Source: Pseudomonas sp. GL-B-19 | Lineage (GTDB): Bacteria; Pseudomonadota; Gammaproteobacteria; Pseudomonadales; Pseudomonadaceae | Direction of reading: 5' to 3' | Assembly (NCBI RefSeq): GCF_019956415.1 | Contig: NZ_JAHBDK010000010.1 | Location: forward strand, 62,001-126,000 | DNA: 64,000 nucleotides | Shown here: one piece after another, positions 34,865 through 43,464 of the stretch | Position numbering within the stretch: position 1 is the first letter of the stretch | Layout: the number at the start of each line of letters is the position of its first letter | Translations under genes and position numbers: made by a program | The notes under the pieces: generated by a model | What the model was told of the DNA's origin: nothing | The model's input: the letters and a program-made list of their open reading frames with translations, nothing else | Database searches by the model: none

Positions 34865-35313
34865 TACTCGCTGGCCTTGAAGGTCACCAGTTCGCCCTTG
34901 CGCCACTTGGCGGCCTTGGCGGTAACGGCTTTCAGGGTTTTGGTCAGGCCTTCCTGCAACTGTTGGTGGGCGGCGAACACCGTCACCACGCTATGGCCTT
35001 CCTTGAAAACAATCGCCTGACCATCGGCGGTGGTGACAAACGCGTAATCGCCCAACCCATAGACGGTCAGTTTGATTTCGCGGAACTTGATGTCCAGCTT
35101 GCCACCTTCGCGACTCGGCAGAACAGAGGCGCTGAAATGATCGCCGACCTTGAGTTTGAGCCCCGGCTTGTCGTCCACCACCAGCGCTTCTTCGGTGTCG
35201 ATCTCGGCAATGTAAATGCCTTCGGCGTTCTGTTCGGTGATGTAGACGAAACGAGATTGAAACTGTTTAACCAACTTTGCGCGCAAATCACCCAGCACGA
35301 ACAAAGCATGCAT
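34864..35313 (-). CDS. Hypothetical protein (about 149 aa)
   Basis: Likely start MHALFVLGDLRAKLVKQFQ at 35313; the frame continues upstream but in sequence of low coding quality, and no good ribosome site marks the start, so the 5' end is uncertain. The protein is mixed alpha/beta (FVYITEQNAEGIYIAEIDTEEALVVDD, then VGDHFSASVLPSREGGKLDI) with a basic C-terminus (TAKAAKWRKGELVTFKASE). No motif recognised. It forms a two-gene unit with the 67-residue protein downstream. Confidence 0.6.
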   Translation of the reverse strand: MHALFVLGDLRAKLVKQFQSRFVYITEQNAEGIYIAEIDTEEALVVDDKPGLKLKVGDHFSASVLPSREGGKLDIKFREIKLTVYGLGDYAFVTTADGQAIVFKEGHSVVTVFAAHQQLQEGLTKTLKAVTAKAAKWRKGELVTFKASE

Positions 35314-35744
35314 ATCGAGATTACTTACTGCCAAGGAAACATCCCCACATCTGAAATTGATACCGCACGCAGGAAAAGCGCACAGCAGAAAAAAGCAGCC
35401 ATACCAATGGTCTTGCAAAAAATCCGGGTTGAAATCCTGATCCGGGCAGAGGGCTCGTGCATCGCGAGGTCCGTGAGCGTACTGGAATATCACTCGCGCC
35501 GTCTTCCCTCAACGTCGTCAGAGGTTGAAGGAAAATACCCTTCTTGCTGCCAGAGGAAACAGGATGACTAACTTTAAGGAAAAAACGCTTCAAGAAAAGC
35601 ACTTTTCTGACATATCGTCCGCAAAAAATTGCTTTAGATGTACTCCATTCGCCAACCGGTGATGGCAATTCTAGAGCAGCGATGCTGACAGCGACTAGCC
35701 AAAACGACGTACATACGTCGGCAAAACAATGAAAAGGACTTCAT
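35314..35744. other. Gap of about 430 bp without a convincing gene
   Basis: Reading frames exist but have poor codon character and no recognisable motif. The right end (about 35690-35744) holds short AT-rich promoter-like sequence and an AAAAGGA ribosome site for the next gene. Confidence 0.4.
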
Positions 35745-35993
35745 ATGTGCACTATGACTCATTTTGCAACCGCCCAGGCGCCTTATACCCACAACGCCTC
35801 GTCACCGCCTCAGGGGGTGTTCGACCAACCTCGACTGCACCCCGAAGACCCCGCCTGGCCAAGGTTTCAGGTGGTTTTGGCCGGTAACGCGTTCTTCCAT
35901 ATCAAGGAAGCCGCCACAGGCCGCGTCAGAGGTTTGCGCGGTGACCACAACGAAGCCTGTGCACTTGCCCGCTCACTTGAGTCACGCGTATGA
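35745..35993 (+). CDS. Small hypothetical protein (82 aa)
   Basis: The ATG at 35745 follows an AAAAGGA ribosome site. The peptide is polar with a central FQVVLAGNAFFHIKEAATGRVRGLRG segment that could be a small beta-sheet domain, ending in HNEACALARSLESRV. I do not recognise it. A second Met three codons later (MTHFATAQ) is an alternative start. Confidence 0.55.
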   Translation: MCTMTHFATAQAPYTHNASSPPQGVFDQPRLHPEDPAWPRFQVVLAGNAFFHIKEAATGRVRGLRGDHNEACALARSLESRV

Positions 35994-36150
35994 GGCGCCG
36001 CTGAACTCAATCCAACAGACGTTTCGTCACACCGCCGACTAATCTCAGCCGTCGGCGGGCAACTACTGCCATACTGCCCGCCCCATGAAACCCGTTCCCA
36101 CGTCGGACGGCGCTCAAAACAACAAAATATTTCCAAGGGAAGGCTGCTAC

Positions 36151-36381
36151 GTGACGGAATTTGATATTGGCGAATTTATTATCCGGGGCGAAGCCAGAGA
36201 GATCGACGGCGAATTCCAGGCAGTGATTGTCATGCGCGCCAAACCGAAATTGACCACAGAGACGTATCACCAGGTCGAGAAGGATCGCTGGTTCAAAACG
36301 GCGGATGTTGCCGCCATTGCCGCTCAGGAATCGGCTAAAGCCCTGAAAGCCGCAGTCGATGCAGGTGCACTGAAAGCCTGA
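36151..36381 (+). CDS. Small hypothetical protein (76 aa)
   Basis: The best start is GTG at 36151 with a GGGAAGG ribosome site; an ATG at 36085 would give 98 residues. The sequence (VTEFDIGEFIIRGEAREIDGEFQAVIV) suggests a short beta-rich N-terminus and an Ala-rich helical end. Family not recognised. Confidence 0.55.
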   Translation: MTEFDIGEFIIRGEAREIDGEFQAVIVMRAKPKLTTETYHQVEKDRWFKTADVAAIAAQESAKALKAAVDAGALKA

Positions 36382-36511
36382 TCATCGAAATTGCCGTCTA
36401 TGCTCACTCCTGCTTTGGAACATCCATCGAACTCCTGAAGCGCGACCTCCTCAGATGCAATGAAGTCGCCCTTCAGATCTCGCACTCGACGCGAACCACC
36501 AGGAGATGAAC

Positions 36512-36751
36512 ATGGATTCACCCACACACGACTTGAAAGGCTTGTTCGACCAACTGGGCCTGGACTCCAACCAGAAAGCCATCGATGATTTTATTGCCAG
36601 CCATTCCCCCTTGGCCGACAACAAAAAACTGATCGATGCCGAGTTCTGGAGCCCGCAGCAGGCCGGTTTCCTGAAAGAACAGTTACGTGAAGACGCCGAT
36701 TGGGCACGAGTGGTCGACGACCTGAACCTGCGCCTGCACCAGGTTCACTAA
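36512..36751 (+). CDS. DUF2789 family protein
   Basis: A 79-residue acidic helical protein (MDSPTHDLKGLFDQLGLDS...). The ATG at 36512 lies six bases after AGGAG, while the ATG at 36506 falls inside that ribosome site. The order LFxQLGL, IxxFIxxHxPL, FWxxxQAxFLKEQL and ADWAxVVDxLNxxLH fits DUF2789, small proteins of unknown role common in gamma-proteobacteria. Confidence 0.8.
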   Translation: MDSPTHDLKGLFDQLGLDSNQKAIDDFIASHSPLADNKKLIDAEFWSPQQAGFLKEQLREDADWARVVDDLNLRLHQVH

Positions 36752-36760
36752 CCCACACAC

Positions 36761-36964
36761 TCAATGCAGGCTGCCTGGTGAAGCGGCGTTCAATTGCGCC
36801 AACCAGGCAGTCCTGCACGCTTCGGCCTCATTGCGACTGGCAAACGCCGTCCCCCGGCGCTCGCCGTTGAGCAGTACAACCCAACAGACGCTCTGCCCCA
36901 TCGCGCGCAAACTGGCGGGTACGCCACTGCCAATCATCACCGCGACATTAACTTTGCTTTGCAT
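36761..36964 (-). CDS. Small hypothetical protein (67 aa)
   Basis: The peptide MQSKVNVAVMIGSGVPASLR... has a GAGG ribosome site before its ATG. A central WVVLLNGERRGTAFASRNEAEACR pattern resembles small Pseudomonas proteins annotated as hypothetical. Convergent with the DUF2789 gene, ends nearly abutting. Function unknown. Confidence 0.5.
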   Translation of the reverse strand: MQSKVNVAVMIGSGVPASLRAMGQSVCWVVLLNGERRGTAFASRNEAEACRTAWLAQLNAASPGSLH

Positions 36965-37084
36965 GCTGGCCTCTCGAATTTCATTAGCAACCTAACCATA
37001 TAGGCATGTTAATAAGTTAATCCGCGAGGAAACAGCAACGAGCCTGCACAGCTTCGTTGCCAGAATCGTAACAATGGCCCGCCT

Positions 37085-38698
37085 CTAGCGAGGACTCTGT
37101 GGCTTGTAACCCAACCGCAAACCACCCCAATGCCGTCCCTTGAGGATGATCGGCACCGAGAGGTCGTGCATCAGTTCACCCGTGTCGCGGGTGTATGTCT
37201 GCAACAACACGGGTTGTTGATGGCTGCCACAGCGGATACCCGTGCGGTCAGCAAATTTACGTTTGGTGCGGTTTTGCAGTGTATCGACCTGCGTGTCGCC
37301 GGTTAGCGGCAGGCTAAAGGACTTGTTATGGGTTGGCACATAGCCCTGCTGCGTGCAGGCGATGGCAAACACCAGGCCTTCATGACGCGGTAACAACGGC
37401 TCCTGAATCGCCGGCAGGACCTGATCGGTGTAGCGGTCGAAGCGGGTCTGAAACCTGGACGGGCTGGTATTGGGGATCGCCTGGTAATTTCGGTCAAACA
37501 GGTCATCGAGGCTGACACGTCCCTGGTCGATATCCGCTTCAAAACGCGCGGCAATCTGGCTCGCGCCCTCGCGGGCCAGGTCATAAATCCGTTGGTGATA
37601 GTCATCCAGTCCGACTTCGGCCAGGCGCTCACTGATGGATTCGGCCTGACCTTCCATTTGCACAGCGGCCTGGGCCAGACGCTGGGTCTGTTGATCACTG
37701 ACTGCAAGATCGCTGCGCATCTGTTCGATGGCATGGAACAGGCTGTCGAGTTGTTCGCGATTGGTGTCCGCGCCGCGGGCGATTTGTCCGACCTGGTCCT
37801 CGACGCCAGCGGCCAATCGAGTAATGTTTTCCAGGTGCTGACCGGTGTTCTCGACTTGCTCGACACCGCTGTCGAGGTCGCTGGAGAGTTGACGGATCTG
37901 CTCGACGACCTGAGCGGTGCGTTGCTGGATATCGGCAACCATCTCGCCGACCTCACCGGTCGCCGCCGCAGTTCGCGCCGCCAGGCCCCGCACTTCATCG
38001 GCCACCACCGCGAAGCCGCGACCGTGTTCACCGGCCCGCGCGGCTTCGATAGCGGCGTTCAACGCCAGCAAGTTGGTCTGGCTGGCGATGGACTGGATCA
38101 CCAGCGTCACCCGCTGGATATCGTCACTGCGCAGGCTGAGGGCCTCAATCAGCTCGCGACTGTTGCTGGCGCGCTGACTGAGTTGATGCATTCGGGCGAT
38201 CGACTCCATCAGCTCCTGGCGCCCTGCTGCGCCGCTTTGATGAGCCTCACTCGCGGCACCGAGGGCTTCGCGACTGAGTTTGGAGGTGGCTTGCTCGGTC
38301 GCAATCATCACTTCGGCATTGCGGACAATTTGCGCTGCCGCGCTGAGTTGCGATTGCAGTTTGTCTGCCAGTTGCTTGACCGAAAAGGCCACGCCTGCTG
38401 CGGATAGCGCGTTGTGGCTGGTGGTGTAGGAAAGGTCGCGGGTCAACGCGGTGATGGTGCTGGAGTTGTCCGCGCAGGTGTCTTCCGGCGTAGCGCGGGA
38501 GCGCAGACGCGGCAGCCAGATAATCAACACGGCCAAGGGCAAGCCAAGGTATAGCGACCAGCCACCCAGTGCCATGCCGCACAACAAAAGCATCAGGGCG
38601 ACACTTTGCAGGGTCGGTGTCAGCCAACGGTTTTTCGGCAATTGCACTGGCGCAGGCGTTGCCGCCGCCAGAGATCCGTCTCTCGTCATTTTCGTCAC
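37085..38698 (-). CDS. Methyl-accepting chemotaxis protein with C-terminal extension
   Basis: A 537-residue receptor. Two close transmembrane helices (about residues 27-62) are joined by a short turn, leaving almost no periplasmic domain. A helical signalling domain follows, with the hairpin tip [20 protein letters not shown] and [14 protein letters not shown]. After the signalling domain about 140 further residues form a separate globular part ([18 protein letters not shown] ... [20 protein letters not shown]), which resembles a sensor placed behind the signalling domain. It should detect an internal or membrane-linked signal. The real start may be the Met at 38689 (MTRDGSL). Confidence 0.9.
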   Translation of the reverse strand: MTKMTRDGSLAAATPAPVQLPKNRWLTPTLQSVALMLLLCGMALGGWSLYLGLPLAVLIIWLPRLRSRATPEDTCADNSSTITALTRDLSYTTSHNALSAAGVAFSVKQLADKLQSQLSAAAQIVRNAEVMIATEQATSKLSREALGAASEAHQSGAAGRQELMESIARMHQLSQRASNSRELIEALSLRSDDIQRVTLVIQSIASQTNLLALNAAIEAARAGEHGRGFAVVADEVRGLAARTAAATGEVGEMVADIQQRTAQVVEQIRQLSSDLDSGVEQVENTGQHLENITRLAAGVEDQVGQIARGADTNREQLDSLFHAIEQMRSDLAVSDQQTQRLAQAAVQMEGQAESISERLAEVGLDDYHQRIYDLAREGASQIAARFEADIDQGRVSLDDLFDRNYQAIPNTSPSRFQTRFDRYTDQVLPAIQEPLLPRHEGLVFAIACTQQGYVPTHNKSFSLPLTGDTQVDTLQNRTKRKFADRTGIRCGSHQQPVLLQTYTRDTGELMHDLSVPIILKGRHWGGLRLGYKPQSPR

Positions 38699-38824
38699 CC
38701 CACGCCTTTCTGATTATTGTCTGCGCATTTAACGCCACTACAAGGCCATTATCTATGGTCCATTAGTCGTGGGTATTGCAGCTAATCAACAGAGGTGCGC
38801 GAGGTTTTTTACAGACGAAAAAAA

Positions 38825-38874
38825 GCATCGCGGGCCAGCCTTGCTCCTTTTGGAGTGAGGCTCGCCCGCGATGC
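38825..38874. repeat. REP-like hairpin, possible terminator
   Basis: GCATCGCGGGC...GCTCC and GGAGT...GCCCGCGATGC form one long imperfect hairpin with a TTT loop. An AAAAAA-rich flank lies upstream. It sits just 3' of the leftward DksA-type gene and may end its transcript. Confidence 0.65.
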
Positions 38875-38888
38875 GGGGCGCTACGAAA

Positions 38889-39293
38889 TCAGGCCTGACG
38901 CTGGTGCTTGTCGATCTGTTCGTGACGCTCTTGAGCTTCGATGCAGTACTTGGTGGTCGGGCTGATCAGCAGGCGTTTCAGGCCAATGGCCTCGCCGCTG
39001 TCGTCGCACCAGCCGAAGCTGTCTTCTTTGATGCGTTCCAGAGCCTGTTCCAACTGAGGCAGCATGCGCTGGTCGCGATCGATCGCGTTCACCAGCCAGG
39101 TGCGCTCTTCTTCGACAGAAGCCGCGTCTGCCGGATCGGCCGGGGTGTCCAGGCTCTCGATGGCGATGCGGTTCTGTTCGATGCGCTCATGGGTTTCGAC
39201 TTTCATGTTCTGCAGCAGCTCGGAGAAAAAAGCATGCTGCTCAGCATTCATGTAGTCATCCGCCGGCATGGCCAGCAACTTGTCCTTTGTCAT
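38889..39293 (-). CDS. DksA/TraR-family protein lacking the full zinc-finger cysteines (DksA2-like)
   Basis: A 134-residue protein: coiled-coil N-terminus with acidic residues at the tip region (DPADAASVEEERTWLV) and a C-terminal globular part where DksA has a CxxC-CxxC zinc finger. Here only two cysteines remain (WCDDSGEAIG and KYCIEAQ), matching the one-Cys-per-knuckle layout of P. aeruginosa DksA2, which works without zinc. It should bind the RNA polymerase secondary channel and act with ppGpp. No Zur-type context (folE2, znuA) is adjacent. The start MTKDKLLAMPADDYM at 39293 gives the family length. Confidence 0.82.
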   Translation of the reverse strand: MTKDKLLAMPADDYMNAEQHAFFSELLQNMKVETHERIEQNRIAIESLDTPADPADAASVEEERTWLVNAIDRDQRMLPQLEQALERIKEDSFGWCDDSGEAIGLKRLLISPTTKYCIEAQERHEQIDKHQRQA

Positions 39294-39657
39294 TGATATC
39301 TCTATAAAAAAACGTGCATTAAGGCGAATTAGGGAGCGTTCCGGCGGACCTCGGTCGTCCGTCGCAAAGGCGCCATTTATTCCAAGCGCCACCCGGCACT
39401 CAATTTACGAGGGGCGGCAGTCTAAGGCCGACTTGAGGCCCCAGCAACTGAAAAGTCAGCGAATTTGTCCGAAAAGGTGTGCAAAGTGCGCTATGGCAAC
39501 CGTTGCCGCCGTTATCGGAGTGCGTTTATAGCAAGAAATTCAATCGAACGGCGGTATATAGAAGACAAACGGCCGCACAAGCCCCCCGCTTGTTGCAGGT
39601 CGCGCAACCTGAGCTAAGGTTGTCCGTCCCGCAATGGTCCTCTGAAGGAATGTATTA

Positions 39658-40269
39658 ATGAAGCTGATCGGCATGCTGGATTCGCCTTATGTACGGCGTG
39701 TGGCCATTTGCGCCAAATACTTGGGCATCGACCTGGAGCACCAATCGGTGTCGGTGTTCAGGCACTTCGAGCAGTTCCAGCAGATCAACCCGGTGGTCAA
39801 GGCGCCGACGCTGGTGTTGGATGATGGCGAAGTGCTGATCGATTCAACGCTGATCATCGATTATCTGGAAGCCCTCGCCGGTCCCGGCAAAAGCCTGATG
39901 CCCGGCGACCTCAAGCAACGGCTGCGCGCCTTGCGCGTGACCGGGCTGGCGCTGGCGGCGTGCGAGAAGTCAGTGCAGCTTTATTACGAACGCAGCCTGC
40001 GCCCGGCCGAAATTCAATTCCAGCCGTGGGTAGAACGCGTCGAAGGGCAATTGGCGGCCGCCTATTCATCACTTGAACGCGAACTGCAAAAGCAGCCATT
40101 AACCAACGGCGCCTCGATTGCGCAGGACGGGATTACGCTGGCGGTGGCCTGGAGCTTCACCAATTTGGTAGTGCCGGATCAGGTCGAAGTTGAGCGCTTC
40201 CCGCGAATCGCCGAATTCACCGCCCAAGCGGAAACACTTGAGGCATTCATCAGTACCCCGATAACCTGA
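39658..40269 (+). CDS. Glutathione S-transferase family protein
   Basis: A 203-residue two-domain GST. The N-terminal thioredoxin fold (MLDSPYVRRVAICAKYLGI) carries Ser at the position after LD that usually activates glutathione, NPVVKAPTLVLDDGEVLIDST as cis-Pro loop and the Ser/Thr gamma-glutamyl contact. The helical C-terminal half runs from about residue 85. Substrate unknown. Ends 25 bp before alkC. Confidence 0.88.
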   Translation: MKLIGMLDSPYVRRVAICAKYLGIDLEHQSVSVFRHFEQFQQINPVVKAPTLVLDDGEVLIDSTLIIDYLEALAGPGKSLMPGDLKQRLRALRVTGLALAACEKSVQLYYERSLRPAEIQFQPWVERVEGQLAAAYSSLERELQKQPLTNGASIAQDGITLAVAWSFTNLVVPDQVEVERFPRIAEFTAQAETLEAFISTPIT

Positions 40270-40294
40270 GCCGCCCACTCAATCGGACTCACCC

Positions 40295-41398
40295 ATGACC
40301 GCCGCCGAACAGCCCACCCCGGCGCTGAAGGAAATCTTCAACGCCGAGCGCCTCAAGCACATCGCGACCGAAATGACGGCGGTCTACCCCGAGTTCAACG
40401 CCAAAGCCTTTCTGAAGAGGGCCAACGACGGCCTCGCCGAATTGTCGATCATGCAGCGCATGGCCCGGGTTAGCGAATGCCTGCACGCGGTGTTGCCACT
40501 GGGTTATGAAGAGACCCTTGAGGTGTTGCGCGCCCTCGCCCCTCGACTTGACAGCGGCTTCGTCAGCATCTCGCTGCCGCATTACGTGGCGCTGTATGGC
40601 GCCCATGATTTCGAGCAGTCGATGGATGCGCTCAAGTACTTCACCGCGTTTGGTTCTGCGGAGTTTGCGGTCCGGTATTTTCTGCGTAGCGATTTGGAGC
40701 GCTCATTGGCGCTGATGCAGCAGTGGTCGCGGGATGAAAATGAACACGTCCGGCGTCTGGCCAGCGAAGGCTGTCGGCCGCGTTTGCCGTGGTCGTTTCG
40801 ACTGGAGCAGGTACAAGCCGATCCGACCCTGGCAGCGGCGATTCTCGACAACCTCAAGGCGGATGAAAGCCTTTACGTGCGCAAGTCCGTGGCCAATCAC
40901 CTCAACGACATCACTAAGGACCATCCCGACTGGGTGCTGGACCTGATCGAAGGATGGTCGCTGGATAACAAGCACACCGCGTGGATTGCCAAGCATGCGT
41001 TGCGCAGTTTGATCAAGCAGGGCAATCAGCGAGCGTTGGCGATTATTGGAGCCAGCGGCAAGGCCGAGGTCGAGATTGTTGGGGTGAAGGTCGAACCGGC
41101 GGTGATTCGTCTGGGGGAGAAAATCACGCTGTCGTTTGTTGTGAAATCCACGGTGGCGGATAGTCAGCGGCTGGTGATCGACTATGCGATTGATTACGTC
41201 AAAGCCAATGGCAGCACGTCGGCGAAGGTGTTCAAGCTCAAGGCATTGACGTTGCCTGGCAAGGCGACTGAACAGGTCAGTCGTGGTCAGCAGATCAAGG
41301 AACTCACCACCCGCAAGCACTATGTGGGTTTGCATGCCGTGCACATTCTGGTGAACGGCGAACGCCTGGCCAGCACCTCATTTGAAATCCTCGCCTAA
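40295..41398 (+). CDS. alkC: DNA alkylation repair glycosylase AlkC with Ig-like C-terminal domain
   Basis: A 367-residue protein. The first ~250 residues are helical ALK/HEAT-like repeats (RDENEHVRRLASEGCRPRLPWS; YVRKSVANHLNDITKDHPDW). The last ~115 residues are beta-rich (VKVEPAVIRLGEKITLSF ... VNGERLASTSFEIL), an Ig-like domain as described in P. fluorescens AlkC. AlkC excises 3-methylcytosine and 3-methyladenine without base flipping. The gene follows the GST gene closely, a pairing consistent with defence against alkylating electrophiles. Confidence 0.85.
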   Translation: MTAAEQPTPALKEIFNAERLKHIATEMTAVYPEFNAKAFLKRANDGLAELSIMQRMARVSECLHAVLPLGYEETLEVLRALAPRLDSGFVSISLPHYVALYGAHDFEQSMDALKYFTAFGSAEFAVRYFLRSDLERSLALMQQWSRDENEHVRRLASEGCRPRLPWSFRLEQVQADPTLAAAILDNLKADESLYVRKSVANHLNDITKDHPDWVLDLIEGWSLDNKHTAWIAKHALRSLIKQGNQRALAIIGASGKAEVEIVGVKVEPAVIRLGEKITLSFVVKSTVADSQRLVIDYAIDYVKANGSTSAKVFKLKALTLPGKATEQVSRGQQIKELTTRKHYVGLHAVHILVNGERLASTSFEILA

Positions 41399-41495
41399 CC
41401 GGCAGCGGCTACAAACGAAGCGCGCTAATTAACGATGCGGGCCTGCTTGGCTATTGACTGAGTTGATCTCGGTCGAAACCGACGTTGGTCAACCC

Positions 41496-42425
41496 TCACT
41501 GAATGAAGTCCAGCGAAGCCTGACCAATATCAACCAGGTTTCTGATGTTCACTGCGGGATGTCCAGACGGCGATATTACCAGTAGCGGCGCCCAGCGCTC
41601 GGCTTCTGAATAGTGGCCGTGACCATTGCCGGTGCCACCGTGATCGCTGACAAAAACGACCAAGCGATGAGGCAGCGCACCCTGGGCGGATGGTGACGCA
41701 AATGCATTCTCCCACAGGCGCCGAATGCGGGAGTCTGTTGCTCGCACGGCGGCAGCGTAGCCCGGATCAGACGGGTCAAAAGAACCGTTATGGCCCGCTT
41801 GGTCTACAGCATCGAGATGAATGAAAGCCAGATCGGGCTGGCAAGCTCGCCAGGTGGTCAGTACTTCATGCTCGATCGCTGCATCGTCGTCACGCAAAAA
41901 CGCCGCATGGCGTATCTCGGGCAAAGCCCGCAAACGCCCCTCGACCAAGTCGTACAGCGGCCGCCAGGAGGTAATGAGAACGCTGCGACTATCGGCCTTG
42001 CGGCTCTGAAGGCGCTCAAACACGGTTTGAACTTTGATTGGCCCTTTGCTGCTGTTATCAACAATGCCATGTGCGCTTGCCCAGCTAGAGGTCAGCACAC
42101 TGATCCAGCCAGGTGCGGAATAAGTCTGTTGCGTGCGGCCGTTGCTGACATCGACTCTCCCCCAAGCCAACCCCTGAGATTCAGCCAACTGGAACAGAAA
42201 GGGGGTCAGTGCCGGGCTAACGGCGTCCGTACGCAGGCCGTCGATACCGATGATGACGACCTGCCGGTCGGGCACTTGCGGCGCAGCTTTGCATTGCCCT
42301 ACCTCGTCGCCAGGTGAACAGCCAAGCAGGCTCATCGCACACAGCGCTACCAGCAACTTGAGCCCCGAGCGCGGAGTGAGACTTGCCGTTAGTGCCAAGA
42401 ATGCCCCAGAGAATAAATTCATCAT
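41496..42425 (-). CDS. Type I phosphodiesterase / nucleotide pyrophosphatase-like lipoprotein
   Basis: A 309-residue alkaline-phosphatase-superfamily protein. Metal and nucleophile motifs: GIDGLRTDAV, TYSAPGWISVLTS (Ser/Thr nucleophile region), HLDAVDQAGHNGS and VSDHGGTGNGHGH. A hydrophobic segment with lipobox (LCAMSLLGC) follows an unusual 20-residue leader (MMNLFSGAFLALTASLTPRS). That leader arises from DNA closely related to the 5' end of the small gene at 45495-45677, read in another frame after a one-base shift. The native start is therefore probably lost and replaced. The catalytic part looks intact. Substrate unknown. Confidence 0.82.
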   Translation of the reverse strand: MMNLFSGAFLALTASLTPRSGLKLLVALCAMSLLGCSPGDEVGQCKAAPQVPDRQVVIIGIDGLRTDAVSPALTPFLFQLAESQGLAWGRVDVSNGRTQQTYSAPGWISVLTSSWASAHGIVDNSSKGPIKVQTVFERLQSRKADSRSVLITSWRPLYDLVEGRLRALPEIRHAAFLRDDDAAIEHEVLTTWRACQPDLAFIHLDAVDQAGHNGSFDPSDPGYAAAVRATDSRIRRLWENAFASPSAQGALPHRLVVFVSDHGGTGNGHGHYSEAERWAPLLVISPSGHPAVNIRNLVDIGQASLDFIQ

Positions 42426-42479
42426 GCCTGCGACGCTTCTAGTTGGTGATGGAGTCTAGCCCTGGATTGATGACCATCG
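42385..42479. repeat. Duplicated segment, copy A (hybrid 5' end)
   Basis: About 95 bp matching 45639-45734 with roughly 80 or more identical positions by eye. It spans the start codon, ribosome site and upstream region of the phosphodiesterase gene. One base is missing relative to copy B just after the start codon. Confidence 0.85.
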
Positions 42480-42513
42480 TTTCCGGCCGCCACGACAGAC
42501 CGAAATCGACGGT

Positions 42514-42546
42514 GGATTCAACCGGCCGATGCAGCAGATTGGCTAA
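42514..42546. repeat. Dispersed intergenic repeat, copy 1
   Basis: A 33-bp sequence with core GGATTCAACCGGCCGATGCA recurs at 55115-55147 with one mismatch, and its left part recurs at 52425-52444. It may be the scar or end of a mobile element. Confidence 0.75.
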
Positions 42547-42570
42547 ATCGTTCAGCGGGCATTTCGCAGC

Positions 42571-43374
42571 TTAGTTTTTCTTCCTGATTAGTTTACTTAT
42601 GTAGTACTTGAGGCTTAAACGATCTTTGGGTCTTGGCTTGTAGTGGGTCTTGTTTCTTTGTGCGGGATCGATCGCCATGGTTCCTGCGGTGTAGTAATAA
42701 AGCGCGATAGACCTGCGCGTGATGTGCTCTGGAGTCGTTAAAGGCTCTGGGTGCCCATGATTGCTGTCTTTGTCTGTATTGAAGATGACGCAGCGATTGT
42801 AAATGGGCAGAACTTTTTTAAGGCAGGTCTTCATGCCGATATCCCAAAGCTCTAGATTACCGCCGTATTCCTCTTGCCAGTTTTCATTCAGATAAATGAT
42901 GACATTCAGCCTACGCTCAACATTAAGCTTTTTGTTGAGTCTGAAGTCCGAATGCACCCCAAGGAAACCACCACTCTTCGTTTCATGCAGCCCGCCACCG
43001 CTAAAGTAGGGGTCGGGTATCAAACCTTCGATGCCTGTGAGCTTTTCAAGAAACTGCAACATGGGCGCCGAGTTAAAAGCGTTAAAAACAGTCTTGAGAA
43101 AAGGGGGGCATTCATTGGGACTGATTTGACGCTTTAGTTGACCTTTATAGCCGCGCTCGTAGATCATTTCATTGTTGGTTGGCTCGACTGGAAAGTGCGA
43201 GCATATACTTGCAATCAGGTCTTCGTGCAAGAAGTTATCGATAACGATGTGCGGAAATGGCGTAGCCTGAATATAGTGGCTGGCCAATGAATGACCAAAG
43301 GCGCTGGCGGCGTCCTGGTCGAAATCAAGCCCCGAGGAGAGGGTGATAGGGAGTGTTTGAGTGATGGGTGCCAT
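42571..43374 (-). CDS. 2-oxoglutarate/Fe(II)-dependent oxygenase
   Basis: A 267-residue double-stranded beta-helix oxygenase. The iron triad is visible as HSD (GVHSDFRLN) and the distal His in SNHGHPEP, with the 2-oxoglutarate Arg in TRRSIALYYYT. The proline-4-hydroxylase-like arrangement FPHIVIDNFLHEDLIASI at the N-terminus is common in enzymes encoded in polysaccharide and secondary-metabolite loci. Lower GC and different codon use than neighbours. The stop and start spacing (90 bp) from the glycosyltransferase gene suggest one transcript. Substrate could be a sugar, lipid or peptide. Confidence 0.85.
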   Translation of the reverse strand: MAPITQTLPITLSSGLDFDQDAASAFGHSLASHYIQATPFPHIVIDNFLHEDLIASICSHFPVEPTNNEMIYERGYKGQLKRQISPNECPPFLKTVFNAFNSAPMLQFLEKLTGIEGLIPDPYFSGGGLHETKSGGFLGVHSDFRLNKKLNVERRLNVIIYLNENWQEEYGGNLELWDIGMKTCLKKVLPIYNRCVIFNTDKDSNHGHPEPLTTPEHITRRSIALYYYTAGTMAIDPAQRNKTHYKPRPKDRLSLKYYISKLIRKKN

Positions 43375-43464
43375 TACCGCTCCAATAACTTAATACAAAA
43401 AACCTGTGGGATGACTGAAAACAGAGCCAAACGCACTGCTCGTGCACGCCTGCTTAACTTATGT

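Noticed and set aside
35321..35668. 115-codon open frame on the minus strand
   Set aside because: Composition unlike protein coding regions here, no motif, and overlaps the upstream part of the 34864-35313 gene in another phase.
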